Assembly: GCA_964572845.1 (NCBI GenBank)
Contig: CAZNFX010000002.1
Location: 288,648-352,647 of the forward strand
DNA length: 64,000 bases
From: Bin55 sp964572845
GTDB taxonomy: Bacteria; Pseudomonadota; Gammaproteobacteria; Pseudomonadales; Azotimanducaceae
Direction: 5' to 3'
This document shows, piece after piece, positions 36,693 to 45,300 of this stretch. The notes below the pieces were generated by a model. It saw nothing but the letters and a program-made list of their open reading frames with translations. It did not search any database and was not told the DNA's origin. Position 1 is the first letter of the stretch; each line of letters opens with the position of its first letter. The translations under genes were made by a program, and so were the position numbers.

Positions 36693-37355
36693 TCAAACGA
36701 TGGAGGCTACGAACCTCTTTGCATGCGACGCCATTTCGTGAAATACGTCGTCTTTCCGTTTGCGGGTTCGCTTGAGAACTTTGTAGCCGTGGTCTGCTGT
36801 GTCGAGCCACTTGATCTTGGCGTCAAGATTGCGCACCAGCTTATTCATCAGTCGCCGGTCGGCCATCCCATCGCGTGAACCGGACAAGAACAGCATGGGA
36901 CAGGAAACTCGCTCGAGGTGAGCTCCTCGATCCAGTGACGGCTTGGCGGGATTGTGCAGCGGAAAAGAACAGAATATGAGGCCTGCCGCGTCCAATTCGT
37001 GATCAACAACCGCGTGAGACGACATGCGACCGCCAAAGCTGTGTCCACCGAGCAGAATGGGACCTTCATAGTTCTGCTGTGCATGCTCGAATGCAGCTCG
37101 GACCGTGCTTGTCGAGACGGCTTGTGCATCTACACGGTTCTTGCCTGCTTCCATATAGGGAAAGTTGTAGCGAAAACTGGCGATTCCAACTGAAGCGAAG
37201 GCATCGGTGATGTGCTCGAGGGTGCTGTGGTGCATGCCTGCGCCAGCACCATGTCCGAAGACGATAGTGGCGTTGGCGTTGTCTGCCGGTTTGTAGAGCG
37301 CGCCAACGTCGTAGTCGTCAAACTTGAGGCGCGATGATGTCGATTCTTGATTCAT
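36693..37355 (-). CDS. Alpha/beta hydrolase (TEX30/KANL3-like small hydrolase)
   Basis: A 220-residue small alpha/beta hydrolase. The first motif is FGHGAGAGMHH, the nucleophile elbow is LGGHSFGGRMSS with Ser, and the final His lies in ADHGYKVL near residue 200. The GHGAGAG-type oxyanion motif is characteristic of the family that includes human TEX30; substrates are unknown. Its start overlaps the ClpP stop by four bases (ATGA), so translation of both is coupled. Confidence 0.85.
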   Translation of the reverse strand: MNQESTSSRLKFDDYDVGALYKPADNANATIVFGHGAGAGMHHSTLEHITDAFASVGIASFRYNFPYMEAGKNRVDAQAVSTSTVRAAFEHAQQNYEGPILLGGHSFGGRMSSHAVVDHELDAAGLIFCSFPLHNPAKPSLDRGAHLERVSCPMLFLSGSRDGMADRRLMNKLVRNLDAKIKWLDTADHGYKVLKRTRKRKDDVFHEMASHAKRFVASIV

Positions 37356-37975
37356 GATTTCAGTTCATTGGCAGATTGCACTATTTTGCCCACAAGCCCG
37401 TATTCCATCGACTCTTCAGCGCTCATCCAGTGGTCTCGGTCGGTGTCCTTGTTGACCTGTTCCAGCGATCTGCCTGTGCGTTCGGCGATGATCTTGTTGA
37501 TTCGTTCGCGCGTCTTTACGATTTCGCGGGCTTGGATGTAGATGTCCGACGCGTCGCCGCCGAATCCTCCAGAAGGCTGATGAATGAGAAATCTTGTGTT
37601 CGGTAGGCAGTAGCGGTTTTCCAGCTCTGCAGCTATGTAAATGTGTGTCGCAATGCTGCCCACCCATCCGGTGCCCACCGTGCGAACGGGAGCACTGATG
37701 TATCTGATGACGTCATGGATGGTGTCGCCGGACTCGACATGTCCTCCGGGAGAGCCGACGAATAGGGTGATCATGTCGTCACTGTCCAATGACAGAGCCA
37801 GCAATTGCTGAATCGTTCTCTGGCATGCGTCTTTGTCGATTTCCCCGAAGAGCGTTAAGACCCGATTCTTGTAAAGCGTGTTGAGCGGTGCAGGCCACCG
37901 TCGATCTTCAACCCCTTCGTCCGTTTTGGCAGGGGTCTCATCCAATCGATTTCTAAATGAAGCATTTCGGGACAT
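37352..37975 (-). CDS. ClpP-family ATP-dependent protease subunit (paralogue)
   Basis: A 207-residue serine-protease subunit of the ClpP family. The triad is Ser107 (VGSIAT), His132 (LIHQPSGG) and Asp181 (DTDRDHWMS), with the same 25- and 49-residue spacing as E. coli ClpP. The segment before Ser is GTGWVGS instead of the usual GQAAS, so it is a divergent copy. The start at 37975 follows the ClpP N-terminus; an in-frame start at 38056 is less likely. There is no clpX or clpA nearby, unlike the main clpP locus, and the gene is coupled to an alpha/beta hydrolase. Confidence 0.88.
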   Translation of the reverse strand: MSRNASFRNRLDETPAKTDEGVEDRRWPAPLNTLYKNRVLTLFGEIDKDACQRTIQQLLALSLDSDDMITLFVGSPGGHVESGDTIHDVIRYISAPVRTVGTGWVGSIATHIYIAAELENRYCLPNTRFLIHQPSGGFGGDASDIYIQAREIVKTRERINKIIAERTGRSLEQVNKDTDRDHWMSAEESMEYGLVGKIVQSANELKS

Positions 37976-38066
37976 GATTGTTGGAACCTTGTATTGCGCT
38001 GCACAGAGTGTGCTATTTTCGCAAAGAGTATTCTTCCTACGTGAACAAACCACCAAGGATCACTAA

Positions 38067-38996
38067 ATGCCACTGATTCCCGCGTACTTTGAAAAGCTCA
38101 AAGCACTCAATGAACTGGACTCTCCGCCATTGCGAGAAGTACCAGTAGAACTGATCCGTCAAATGTTCAGGAACATGCAGCCTGTACGCCCCGAAGTGGC
38201 AGTAGAAAGCATCGAGGATGTATCGATTGCAGCGAATTCGTACCAATTGACGGTGCGTATCTACCGACCATCCGCAAAGCAGGACCTGCCTGTTGTGTTG
38301 ATGTATCACGGTGGCGGGTGGGTGATAGGCGATCTCACTACGGTGGATGCTCAGTGCAGACATGTCTGTTCAGGTACGGGAGCGATCGTTGTCGCCGTCG
38401 ACTATCGTCTTGCACCCGAGCACAGATTTCCAACGGCAGCAGAAGACTGCTATGCCGCGTTGCTATGGGTTAGCGAGTCAATTGAGAAGTATGGTGGAGA
38501 CAGTTCGCGAATTGCGGTGGCTGGAGACAGCGCAGGCGGCAATCTTGCGGCAGTGGTTGCACAAATGAGTCGCGACCGAAGCGGGCCGTCCATCTGTTTC
38601 CAATTGCTTGTCTATCCGGTGATAGATGGAACGACCTTCGATACTAGGTCCTATGCTGAGAACGCCGAGGGATTTGGTCTGAGTCGCGACGACATGGCGT
38701 GGTTTTGGGATCAGTACACCGATAAGCAGGAGCGTGCAAACCCGTACGCTTCGCCAATATGCGCGGAGTCCTTGACGGGGCTGCCGCCCGCTTTAGTAAT
38801 GACAGCGGAGTACGACGTGCTTAGAGACGAAGGAGAAGCGTATGGCGAACGACTGAAGGCAGATGGCGTCGACGCGCAAGTGGTTCGCTACGACGGCTAC
38901 ATCCATGGCTTCTTCTCCGAGACCGACACGATTCCTGATACGCGCAAGGCGATGGATCGAGCATGCAGCATGCTCACCAAACACCTATGGAATTGA
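38067..38996 (+). CDS. Alpha/beta hydrolase, hormone-sensitive lipase family
   Basis: A 309-residue esterase/lipase of the HSL family. The oxyanion motif is YHGGGWVIGD, the nucleophile Ser is in GDSAGGNLAAVV, the catalytic Asp is in EYDVLRDEG and the His in DGYIHGFFSE. This is the layout of acetyl esterase and related short-chain carboxylesterases. No signal peptide is visible, so it is probably cytoplasmic. It begins 92 bases from the divergent clpP start. Confidence 0.9.
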   Translation: MPLIPAYFEKLKALNELDSPPLREVPVELIRQMFRNMQPVRPEVAVESIEDVSIAANSYQLTVRIYRPSAKQDLPVVLMYHGGGWVIGDLTTVDAQCRHVCSGTGAIVVAVDYRLAPEHRFPTAAEDCYAALLWVSESIEKYGGDSSRIAVAGDSAGGNLAAVVAQMSRDRSGPSICFQLLVYPVIDGTTFDTRSYAENAEGFGLSRDDMAWFWDQYTDKQERANPYASPICAESLTGLPPALVMTAEYDVLRDEGEAYGERLKADGVDAQVVRYDGYIHGFFSETDTIPDTRKAMDRACSMLTKHLWN

Positions 38997-39048
38997 CCGT
39001 TTTCGCGGTTGTGAACCTCAGTTCATTCTGAAGGCTCGTTTTGTGCGA

Positions 39049-39456
39049 CTAATCCAATCGGGCTTTTGCAGAACCCTTGGCAACTACCACACCGTTTTGG
39101 TTCACGGTTGAAACTTCAAGCTCGACGACATCGTTCTCGACGCTACTTATGGTTGCCGTGGCGTCTAACGTGTCTCCGGGAAAGACTTGGCTCGTGAACC
39201 TTACCCCGAATTCCATGAGTCGACCGTCTCCGACGAAGTTCGTCAGCATGCGCCCGGTCAGACCCATGGTTAGCATCCCGTGTGCAAACACCGAGGGATA
39301 GCCTGCGACCTTCGTCGTGAATATTTCGTCAGTGTGGACGGGGTTGTAGTCTCCAGATGCACCGGCATACATGACTATTTGCGTACGCTTAAGGTCTTCG
39401 ACGACTCGTTCGGTGTGCGTGTCGCCTACTCGAATTTCACTTGCTCTTAGTGCCAT
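39049..39456 (-). CDS. MaoC-like dehydratase, catalytic partner
   Basis: A 135-residue single hotdog-fold protein with the R-specific hydratase 2 motif GASGDYNPVHTDE, containing the catalytic Asp and His, and the following FAHGMLTMGLTG. The start at 39456 is chosen because an upstream in-frame start would add residues that resemble the end of the neighbouring gene's region rather than the family. It is 10 bases downstream of the larger hotdog protein, and the two probably form a heterodimer like mycobacterial HadAB. The product would be a (3R)-hydroxyacyl-CoA or related substrate hydratase. Confidence 0.85.
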   Translation of the reverse strand: MALRASEIRVGDTHTERVVEDLKRTQIVMYAGASGDYNPVHTDEIFTTKVAGYPSVFAHGMLTMGLTGRMLTNFVGDGRLMEFGVRFTSQVFPGDTLDATATISSVENDVVELEVSTVNQNGVVVAKGSAKARLD

Positions 39457-39466
39457 TTGATTTCCC

Positions 39467-40006
39467 CTACTTTTGCTCAACTGGGCGTTCGGTTCGCACG
39501 CCAACGCTGGTGGCTGTTACGACCAGTTCGCCGTTCTGGTCTCGATACTCTGTTACAGACTCGCTGAACACAAGCTTCCCGGATCGTCTGCCCTCACGTT
39601 CCCAGCTCTTGCCAGGCTTTGATGTGGAAGTGAGCACATCGCCAACCTTGGGATGGCGATGGTAGATGTATCGTTGCTCAGCGTGCAGCACGCCTCCACT
39701 GGATTGCTTGGAACTCCTTGAATCGGATGATTGCTCTTTGGGCGGGGTATCTGGTTTGGGTTCGCGCACGACGCTTGTTGGTTTGCTTCCAGAGCCCATC
39801 CAGCCTTTTCCATCTATTCTTGGACGGAGTCCGTAGTTCGGGTTGAACTGCGCACTTGCTTGAACGAAAGTAGGCGGGGCGATAATGCCGCCCACCTCTG
39901 AACCTTCGGCATAGTCGGAATCGTAGTAGATCTTGTTGTCGTCGCCTATCGAACGGGCGAACATCATTATGTGGCTTGCTTCGATTGGGAAATTTTCTTT
40001 GGCCAT
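39467..40006 (-). CDS. MaoC-like N-terminal (FAS1-type) dehydratase partner
   Basis: A 179-residue hotdog-fold protein of the N-terminal MaoC/FAS1-like dehydratase type. It begins EASHIMMFARSIGDDNKIYYD and IIAPPTFVQA. In the GDDNKIYYD segment, where the partner has the catalytic His, a Tyr is found, so this subunit probably lacks the His and shapes the acyl pocket. Around residues 90-115 it has a polar, Ser- and Pro-rich stretch that is probably a flexible insert. The start is ATG at 40006; upstream alternatives are less consistent. It heads the pair with the catalytic MaoC protein. Confidence 0.82.
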   Translation of the reverse strand: MAKENFPIEASHIMMFARSIGDDNKIYYDSDYAEGSEVGGIIAPPTFVQASAQFNPNYGLRPRIDGKGWMGSGSKPTSVVREPKPDTPPKEQSSDSRSSKQSSGGVLHAEQRYIYHRHPKVGDVLTSTSKPGKSWEREGRRSGKLVFSESVTEYRDQNGELVVTATSVGVRTERPVEQK

Positions 40007-40063
40007 AACGTTCCTCCTCCACAAATGTCACCGCCAATTTGCGGCTAATTATGATGAATTGTG

Positions 40064-40840
40064 TCAGCGGCCCTTGAAGTTGGGTTTTCTCTTTTCGAGG
40101 AACGCCGCGATCCCTTCGGCTTTGTCTTCGGTCTGCACAAGTGCGCCTTGAGCGTACTTCTCGAGCATGAGCGCTGCTGCTGTGCTCGCTTCCATTCCAA
40201 AGTTGACCATCATTTTCATGGTTCTGGGAACAAAGGGTGCGAAGGACGACAAGTGTTCGGCCATTCGGTCCACTTCATCCATCAGGTCGTCGCGAGGCAC
40301 GATTCTTGTGATCAAACCAATCGACAATGCTCGCTCAGCGTCAATCGGTTCGCCCATCAGCAGCATTTCCATGCCCCAACCGCGTCCGACGATCCTAGGA
40401 AGTCGGGCCGTCGCACCGCCACCTGGAATGATCCCCAACTTCCCTTCCGGCGTCGCAAACCTCGATTCGGGAGTGGCGACTCGCAGGTCGCAACCCAGAG
40501 CCACTTCCAATCCACCTCCCATGCAGATGCCATCAATGGCTGCAATGGTCGGCTTTGGCAGTCGTTCGAGCTGGTCCGCCAGTCCTTGGACAATGGGTTC
40601 AAGTGCCTTGCCGAAGTCCCGGTGGACAACTTCCGCTAGATCGGAACCACTGGCAAACGCACGATCTCCCGCTCCGGTAATGCATAGGACCTTTGTAGAT
40701 TCCTCGACTTCAGCTTGACGAACCGCTTGCTGCAATTCCTCCAACGTCTGCAGAGAGATTGCATTGTGTTTCTCTGGGCGGTTGATAGTTATGAGTGCGA
40801 GCGGACCACTAGTTTCATAGAGAATTTGTGTGAAACTCAT
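40064..40840 (-). CDS. Enoyl-CoA hydratase/isomerase family protein
   Basis: A 258-residue crotonase-fold protein. The acyl-CoA segment ITINRPEKHNAISLQ, the oxyanion region GAGDRAFASGSDLAE and the second oxyanion segment IDGICMGGGLEVALGCDL are present. The start at 40840 is preferred over 40894 because it starts at the conserved strand MSFTQILYET. It lies in the middle of an operon with the dehydratase and the MaoC pair, so it is likely to act on the same acyl chain. Confidence 0.87.
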   Translation of the reverse strand: MSFTQILYETSGPLALITINRPEKHNAISLQTLEELQQAVRQAEVEESTKVLCITGAGDRAFASGSDLAEVVHRDFGKALEPIVQGLADQLERLPKPTIAAIDGICMGGGLEVALGCDLRVATPESRFATPEGKLGIIPGGGATARLPRIVGRGWGMEMLLMGEPIDAERALSIGLITRIVPRDDLMDEVDRMAEHLSSFAPFVPRTMKMMVNFGMEASTAAALMLEKYAQGALVQTEDKAEGIAAFLEKRKPNFKGR

Positions 40841-40906
40841 TCCTGCTTTTTCTCCATCTGCCGATGCAACGTTGGTTTGCTGAACCGTGTCCAATGCACG
40901 CTGGAG

Positions 40907-42037
40907 TCAGCCGTTGCTTCGGTGCTTGTTCAATACCTCTTCGTTCAATTCGATTCCCAAGCCTGGTGCAGTTGGAGGCGTGATGAATCCCTTTTCGAAC
41001 GTGATGGGGTCGACAAATATGTCTCGATGCAGACGGTCTCCGTTGTATTCCTGAATCAAGAAGTTTGGTGAGCAGGTATCCAACTGAACTGCAGCCGCGG
41101 CTGCGATCGGTCCAACGTACATGTGCGGTGCAATCATCGCATAGTGCGCTTCAGCAATCCCTGCAATTTTCTTTGCCTCCAAGATTCCTCCACACTGGGC
41201 AACGTCCAGCTGGATGATCTGAGCTGCTTGCTTCATGAGGAGCTGTGCAAATTCGAACTTTGTGACCAGCCGTTCGCCTGACGCGATGGGAATGCTGGTG
41301 TGTGCGGCAACACGTGCCATTTCATCGATGTTCTCGGGAGAAACAGGTTCTTCAAACCAATAGGGATCATACTGTTCTAGAGCTTTGGCAACTCGGATCG
41401 CGCCGGACGTGCTGAATTGGCCATGCGTCCCTATTCCTACTTCGAGCTCGTCTCCCACCGCCTTGCGTATGCATTCGAAAATTCGCCCCACGTGGCGGAT
41501 GCGCTTTAGCGAGTAGTCCTGCGGAGCTGGAAAGAATGGTACGAAGGGGTCGAGCTTGCATGCGCTGTTTCCCTCCTCGACAAGCTGTTGAGCCACTTCA
41601 CCTGCACGCTCGGGAGTCTCCGTTGCGGCGTTGTATGGCATGTAGGCATACGCTCTAAGCCTATCGTGGCATTTGCCTCCCAATAGGTTGTAGATGGGTT
41701 GGTTTGCGGCCTTTCCGACGATGTCCCAGCAAGCTATTTCGATTGCGCTCAGTGCGGGGGTCATGTCTAGTCCCGGATGGCGAAAGTCATGGCGGGAACC
41801 GTATGCGTCCTGCCAGATTTTCTCGATTTGGGTAGGGTCTTTGCCAATGACGAACTGATCGCACAATGTCTCTATGAGGTGAGTTTGAGATCGAAGATCC
41901 GTCGCGTGTCCCGTGGGTTTCTCGCCCAGCCCAACGATCCCTTCGTCTGTGTAGAGTCGCAGAAAGAGCCACTTGGAACCGCCTCTGTAGGGTTTGATGT
42001 TGTCTACGACTATGGTTTCTACGCTTGTGACTTTCAT
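40907..42037 (-). CDS. Mandelate racemase/muconate lactonizing enzyme family dehydratase
   Basis: A 376-residue enolase-superfamily enzyme resembling D-galactonate dehydratase. The N-terminal capping domain starts VTSVETIVVDNIKPYRG; the barrel has VGIGTHGQFS, WFEEPVSPENIDE, IPIASGERLVTK and IAPHMYVGP. The His in GTHGQ and the Glu of FEEP and SGERL are the usual catalytic and metal-binding residues. Compared with D-galactonate dehydratase the first metal Asp appears as Gly in GIGTHG, a pattern I recognise as a subgroup feature, so the substrate is probably a sugar acid or related hydroxy acid. Confidence 0.82.
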   Translation of the reverse strand: MKVTSVETIVVDNIKPYRGGSKWLFLRLYTDEGIVGLGEKPTGHATDLRSQTHLIETLCDQFVIGKDPTQIEKIWQDAYGSRHDFRHPGLDMTPALSAIEIACWDIVGKAANQPIYNLLGGKCHDRLRAYAYMPYNAATETPERAGEVAQQLVEEGNSACKLDPFVPFFPAPQDYSLKRIRHVGRIFECIRKAVGDELEVGIGTHGQFSTSGAIRVAKALEQYDPYWFEEPVSPENIDEMARVAAHTSIPIASGERLVTKFEFAQLLMKQAAQIIQLDVAQCGGILEAKKIAGIAEAHYAMIAPHMYVGPIAAAAAVQLDTCSPNFLIQEYNGDRLHRDIFVDPITFEKGFITPPTAPGLGIELNEEVLNKHRSNG

Positions 42038-42119
42038 TGTTGCTTCTCTGCAGAGTTGAGAATATGCTGCCTTCGATTAGCTGGAATGCTGCGAAGGGAG
42101 GCGCATACAGCAGGTGAGA

Positions 42120-43475
42120 CTATGCATGCGCGCGGAGCGCATCTTTCTGCTTCAAGGGAATTACCAACTTGGCATCCGTGCCCCCACTGGGACTGTCGCC
42201 CAGCTCGATTTCCCAGTCCTGAATTTGGCACAGCTGCGCCACAATTGCCAAGCCAAGCCCGCTGCCACCGGTCTTTGTGTTTCTGGATTCCTCCAACCGA
42301 ACGAAAGGTTGCAGAACGCGAGTTCGATCCTGTTTGGGTATGCCCGGACCATCGTCTAGGACATGTATCTCCAGTTCATCCGGACTCGCCGACGCATGAA
42401 CTCGAACCGATTTTGCATGGCGTTTTGCGTTCTCCACTAAGTTGGTCAGACACCGTTCCAATGCACCCCTAGCTAGCGAGATCTTCTTGGATGGTCGGTT
42501 ACGCCATGTGATGCCAATGCTCTCATCGATGGAGTGTACGACTGAGCGTATCAGCTGTTCAGCATCTGCTTTTGCCGCTTTTTCCGCTTCACCACGCGCA
42601 AAGTAGGCGGCATCGGTAATCAATGCGTCCATGGACGCAAGATTGCTCCGAAAACGCTGGACCAATTTGGGATCTACATCGTCGGGGAGCAACTCCAACG
42701 CAAGTGTCATTCTGGTGAGCGGAGTGCGAAGATCGTGTGAAATTCCGGCAGACAGTGTGGTTCGGTTTGCTATGAGAGTTTCGATTTCCGCAGCCATCGT
42801 GTTGAAACTGCGTGCAAGCAAGACAAACTCGTCCATGCCGGTTTCCGGCAATGGCGTGAATCCTCCCACGCCGCGAAACGTTGTGGCTGCCTCCGCGACT
42901 TCAGTTAGAGGCCTGCTGATTCTCCTGACGACGAGAAATGCAATGACCAGCATGATCGCCACAAGAACCGCAATAAGCGACAATCCGACGAATACTTGCT
43001 GGCCATGGGGCAGGTCGGGCATGAACCCAACCTGCAGCGTAACGCCGCTTTCGGTGGGTACATCGACCCAAAGGGTCTTGCTCTCGTCTTGCTTGATTTC
43101 CACTGGTTCCTCTACGATTCGCTCGATTTCCTCCTTCAGTAAATCGTAGTAGTGATTGCTAGACCTGAGCGTGGGCAGGTTGGTTTGCTCCTGTGCAAGA
43201 TTGAGCTCGTGTCGAACGTAGACTTCGTGCACATATGCAGCGCGTCGGTCGGGAGGAAGCTCTACCCACATGTTTGCCGTCATAGTGATGAGGTCCGCCT
43301 TGTCAGCTGCGCTCTGCTTGGTAAGCGGAACCAAAGCCAGCATATTGAGCGAGACCAAAGCAGTGGTTGCTACAACAAGAGAGGATGCAACGATTATGGC
43401 GCTAGTGCGCGCCAGAATTGATCCCGCGCGCGGTATCAATCGGAATCTGGACAGAACATGTACCCCTTGCCCCAC
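42120..43475 (-). CDS. Membrane sensor histidine kinase (EnvZ/RstB-like)
   Basis: A 451-residue sensor kinase. A membrane helix (about residues 24-48), a periplasmic loop of about 110 residues, a second helix (about 161-183), a HAMP segment (SRPLTEVAEAATTF) and the kinase core follow: H-box LSAGISHDLRTPL with His247, N-box LTNLVENAKRHA, G-boxes DDGPGIP and GGSGLGLAI. The start is GTG at 43475; a TTG at 43439 overlapping the regulator's stop is an alternative. It lies directly after the tandem-receiver response regulator, whose stop overlaps its beginning, so they are one transcript. Confidence 0.9.
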   Translation of the reverse strand: MGQGVHVLSRFRLIPRAGSILARTSAIIVASSLVVATTALVSLNMLALVPLTKQSAADKADLITMTANMWVELPPDRRAAYVHEVYVRHELNLAQEQTNLPTLRSSNHYYDLLKEEIERIVEEPVEIKQDESKTLWVDVPTESGVTLQVGFMPDLPHGQQVFVGLSLIAVLVAIMLVIAFLVVRRISRPLTEVAEAATTFRGVGGFTPLPETGMDEFVLLARSFNTMAAEIETLIANRTTLSAGISHDLRTPLTRMTLALELLPDDVDPKLVQRFRSNLASMDALITDAAYFARGEAEKAAKADAEQLIRSVVHSIDESIGITWRNRPSKKISLARGALERCLTNLVENAKRHAKSVRVHASASPDELEIHVLDDGPGIPKQDRTRVLQPFVRLEESRNTKTGGSGLGLAIVAQLCQIQDWEIELGDSPSGGTDAKLVIPLKQKDALRAHA

Positions 43476-44533
43476 ACCGTGCGGATAATTGTCGGTTCTG
43501 TGGGATCTTTTTCGATCTTGCTCCTGAGACGAGTCACACGTACGTCTATGCTGCGGTCGAAGCTTGAACGTTCCTCTCCTGCAAGCAAGTCCAGAATGCG
43601 GTCTCGATCCATGATTTGGAAGGGATGTTGAGCCAATACATGCAGCAGTTCAAATTCGCCCGACGTCAACGGGACCACAGTGCCGTCATCCTTGGTGAGT
43701 CGAATGGACTGAGTCTCAAGGCGGTATCCTCCAAACCTGAATACTCCATCCCCTGGCTGAGTAGCGTGATCTGAGGAACTGCGCCTGAGTACAGCTTTCA
43801 CACGGGCCAGCAATTCCCTGGGTTCGAATGGCTTGTTGATGTAGTCGTCGGCTCCCATCTCAAGTCCTACGACCTGTTCGACTTCATCCCCTATTGCAGT
43901 CATGATTATGATGGGGAGATCGCTCGCCTGCTTTAGACGGTGCGCGATCTGCAAACCGTCTTCTCCCTGCATTCGCAAATCAAGCAATACCAAATTGACC
44001 GAGTGTGTAGAGAGCTCATGGTCCATTTGCGCGCCATCTTCAGCAGTTATGACTGTGAAGCCCTGCTGTGTCAGATACTCAGTGAGTAGTGTTCGGATTT
44101 CGTCGTCGTCGTCAACGACCAGAACAGTTGCAGATTCAGAAGATGTTGCTGGTTCGGCAGGACCCCGGCGACGCAATACAGCCCTGATTCTTGCAAGTAG
44201 GACCCGCGGATTGAAAGGTTTGCCGACATAGTCATCTGCGCCAAGTTCAAGACCTACAACGGTATCTACGCTGTCTCGAAGCGCAGTGAGCATGATAATC
44301 GGCAATTGCGTCGTCCGCTTCAGACGCCTTGCGATCGACAAGCCGTCTTCACCGGGCATCATGAGATCGAGAACGACAAGGTCGTACGAACTGCTTGCGA
44401 GCGCTTGATCCATCGCCACACCGTCTTCGACGGCAGTGACAGTCAAGCCTTGCTTAGCAATGTACTCTGCGAGTAATTCGCGAATGTCTGGATCGTCATC
44501 GACTACCAGAATTCGTGTTGATTCGTCGCTCAA
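43436..44533 (-). CDS. Response regulator with two receiver domains and winged helix
   Basis: A 365-residue OmpR-type regulator with an extra receiver domain. Receiver 1 (residues 8-122) has acidic residues Asp12-Asp14, phosphoacceptor Asp56, Thr83 and Lys105. Receiver 2 (137-250) has Asp141-Asp143, Asp185, Thr212 and Lys234. The spacing is constant at 129 residues, and I count about 71 identical residues of 115, so this is an internal duplication. The C-terminus (about 265-362) is a winged-helix DNA-binding domain with SIDVRVTRLRSKIE and RTVWGKGYMF. The start is a TTG at 44533. It follows the exported protein by 23 bases and overlaps the sensor kinase. Confidence 0.9.
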   Translation of the reverse strand: MSDESTRILVVDDDPDIRELLAEYIAKQGLTVTAVEDGVAMDQALASSSYDLVVLDLMMPGEDGLSIARRLKRTTQLPIIMLTALRDSVDTVVGLELGADDYVGKPFNPRVLLARIRAVLRRRGPAEPATSSESATVLVVDDDDEIRTLLTEYLTQQGFTVITAEDGAQMDHELSTHSVNLVLLDLRMQGEDGLQIAHRLKQASDLPIIIMTAIGDEVEQVVGLEMGADDYINKPFEPRELLARVKAVLRRSSSDHATQPGDGVFRFGGYRLETQSIRLTKDDGTVVPLTSGEFELLHVLAQHPFQIMDRDRILDLLAGEERSSFDRSIDVRVTRLRSKIEKDPTEPTIIRTVWGKGYMFCPDSD

Positions 44534-44556
44534 TCCGTCCAGACGAAAACTGGAAT

Positions 44557-45153
44557 CTAGTCGTTGCTAGATGTAGAAGAAGATCGCTCGTCCGGTCGAG
44601 AATCCGGCCGGTCCAAGGTCGGAATGCTTGCAGGCGGCTTCGTGCGGTCGCCGTCCCTTGCATCCCTGGGATCTGACGTAACCACATTCTCGATTCCCGG
44701 TGCATTGGCGAGCGAGTTTGGCGGAGTCTTGGGAATGTCCACCAATTCTGGCATTTCAGCTTTCCGTTCATCGGAGTCGCTTTCGTCTTGATTTTCGCTG
44801 CCAAAGGGCCGTTCCGGCCTCTTGATGGTAGCCAGATCGACAGGTCGATCATTCACCTGCATACGTCGGGTGTTCTCATTTCGCAACAATACGCAGTCTG
44901 ACTCTGTCAACTTCGAGTCGCCACAATCTCCTATCAGATCAGCCAGTTCTTCGGTCGTAAGATCCTTTACCGATTCCTTGGTGTATTTGTCGCTGGGTGT
45001 TGTAGCTTCCGACGCCTGGTCTATCGGCGTTAGTTTCGACTCTTGCGAAAGTGCTGAGATTGCGAGGAGTGAGGCGACGACAGCTAGAGCAACAGTAAAC
45101 AAATGTCGTCGTGCAGACACTGTAGCGGTTTCCTCGCGTGAATACCTATCCAT
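44557..45153 (-). CDS. Hypothetical exported protein in a two-component operon
   Basis: A 198-residue protein not recognised as any named family. A positively charged start (MDRYSREETATVSARR) precedes a hydrophobic segment (HLFTVALAVVASLLAISALS), giving a signal peptide or membrane anchor, and the rest is hydrophilic. It has a short conserved-looking segment DLTTEELADLIGDCGDSK with Cys at two positions, and the last 80 residues are Pro-, Asp- and Ser-rich and probably disordered. The start at 45153 is chosen because GGGAGG lies upstream. It is 23 bases before the regulator, so it may be a sensor partner or a regulated output of the system. Confidence 0.7.
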   Translation of the reverse strand: MDRYSREETATVSARRHLFTVALAVVASLLAISALSQESKLTPIDQASEATTPSDKYTKESVKDLTTEELADLIGDCGDSKLTESDCVLLRNENTRRMQVNDRPVDLATIKRPERPFGSENQDESDSDERKAEMPELVDIPKTPPNSLANAPGIENVVTSDPRDARDGDRTKPPASIPTLDRPDSRPDERSSSTSSND

Positions 45154-45300
45154 TGAGTCCCAACCTCCCTGTCGGTGACCTTGCATGTTGGCGACGTGTT
45201 GCGCCGCCGAGGCGAATTCGCCTGAACAAACTGGTTGTCGTTTGTTGAATGGCAATGTACGACTACCAGTCAAAGACGTTCGCCAATGCGCATATTACAC

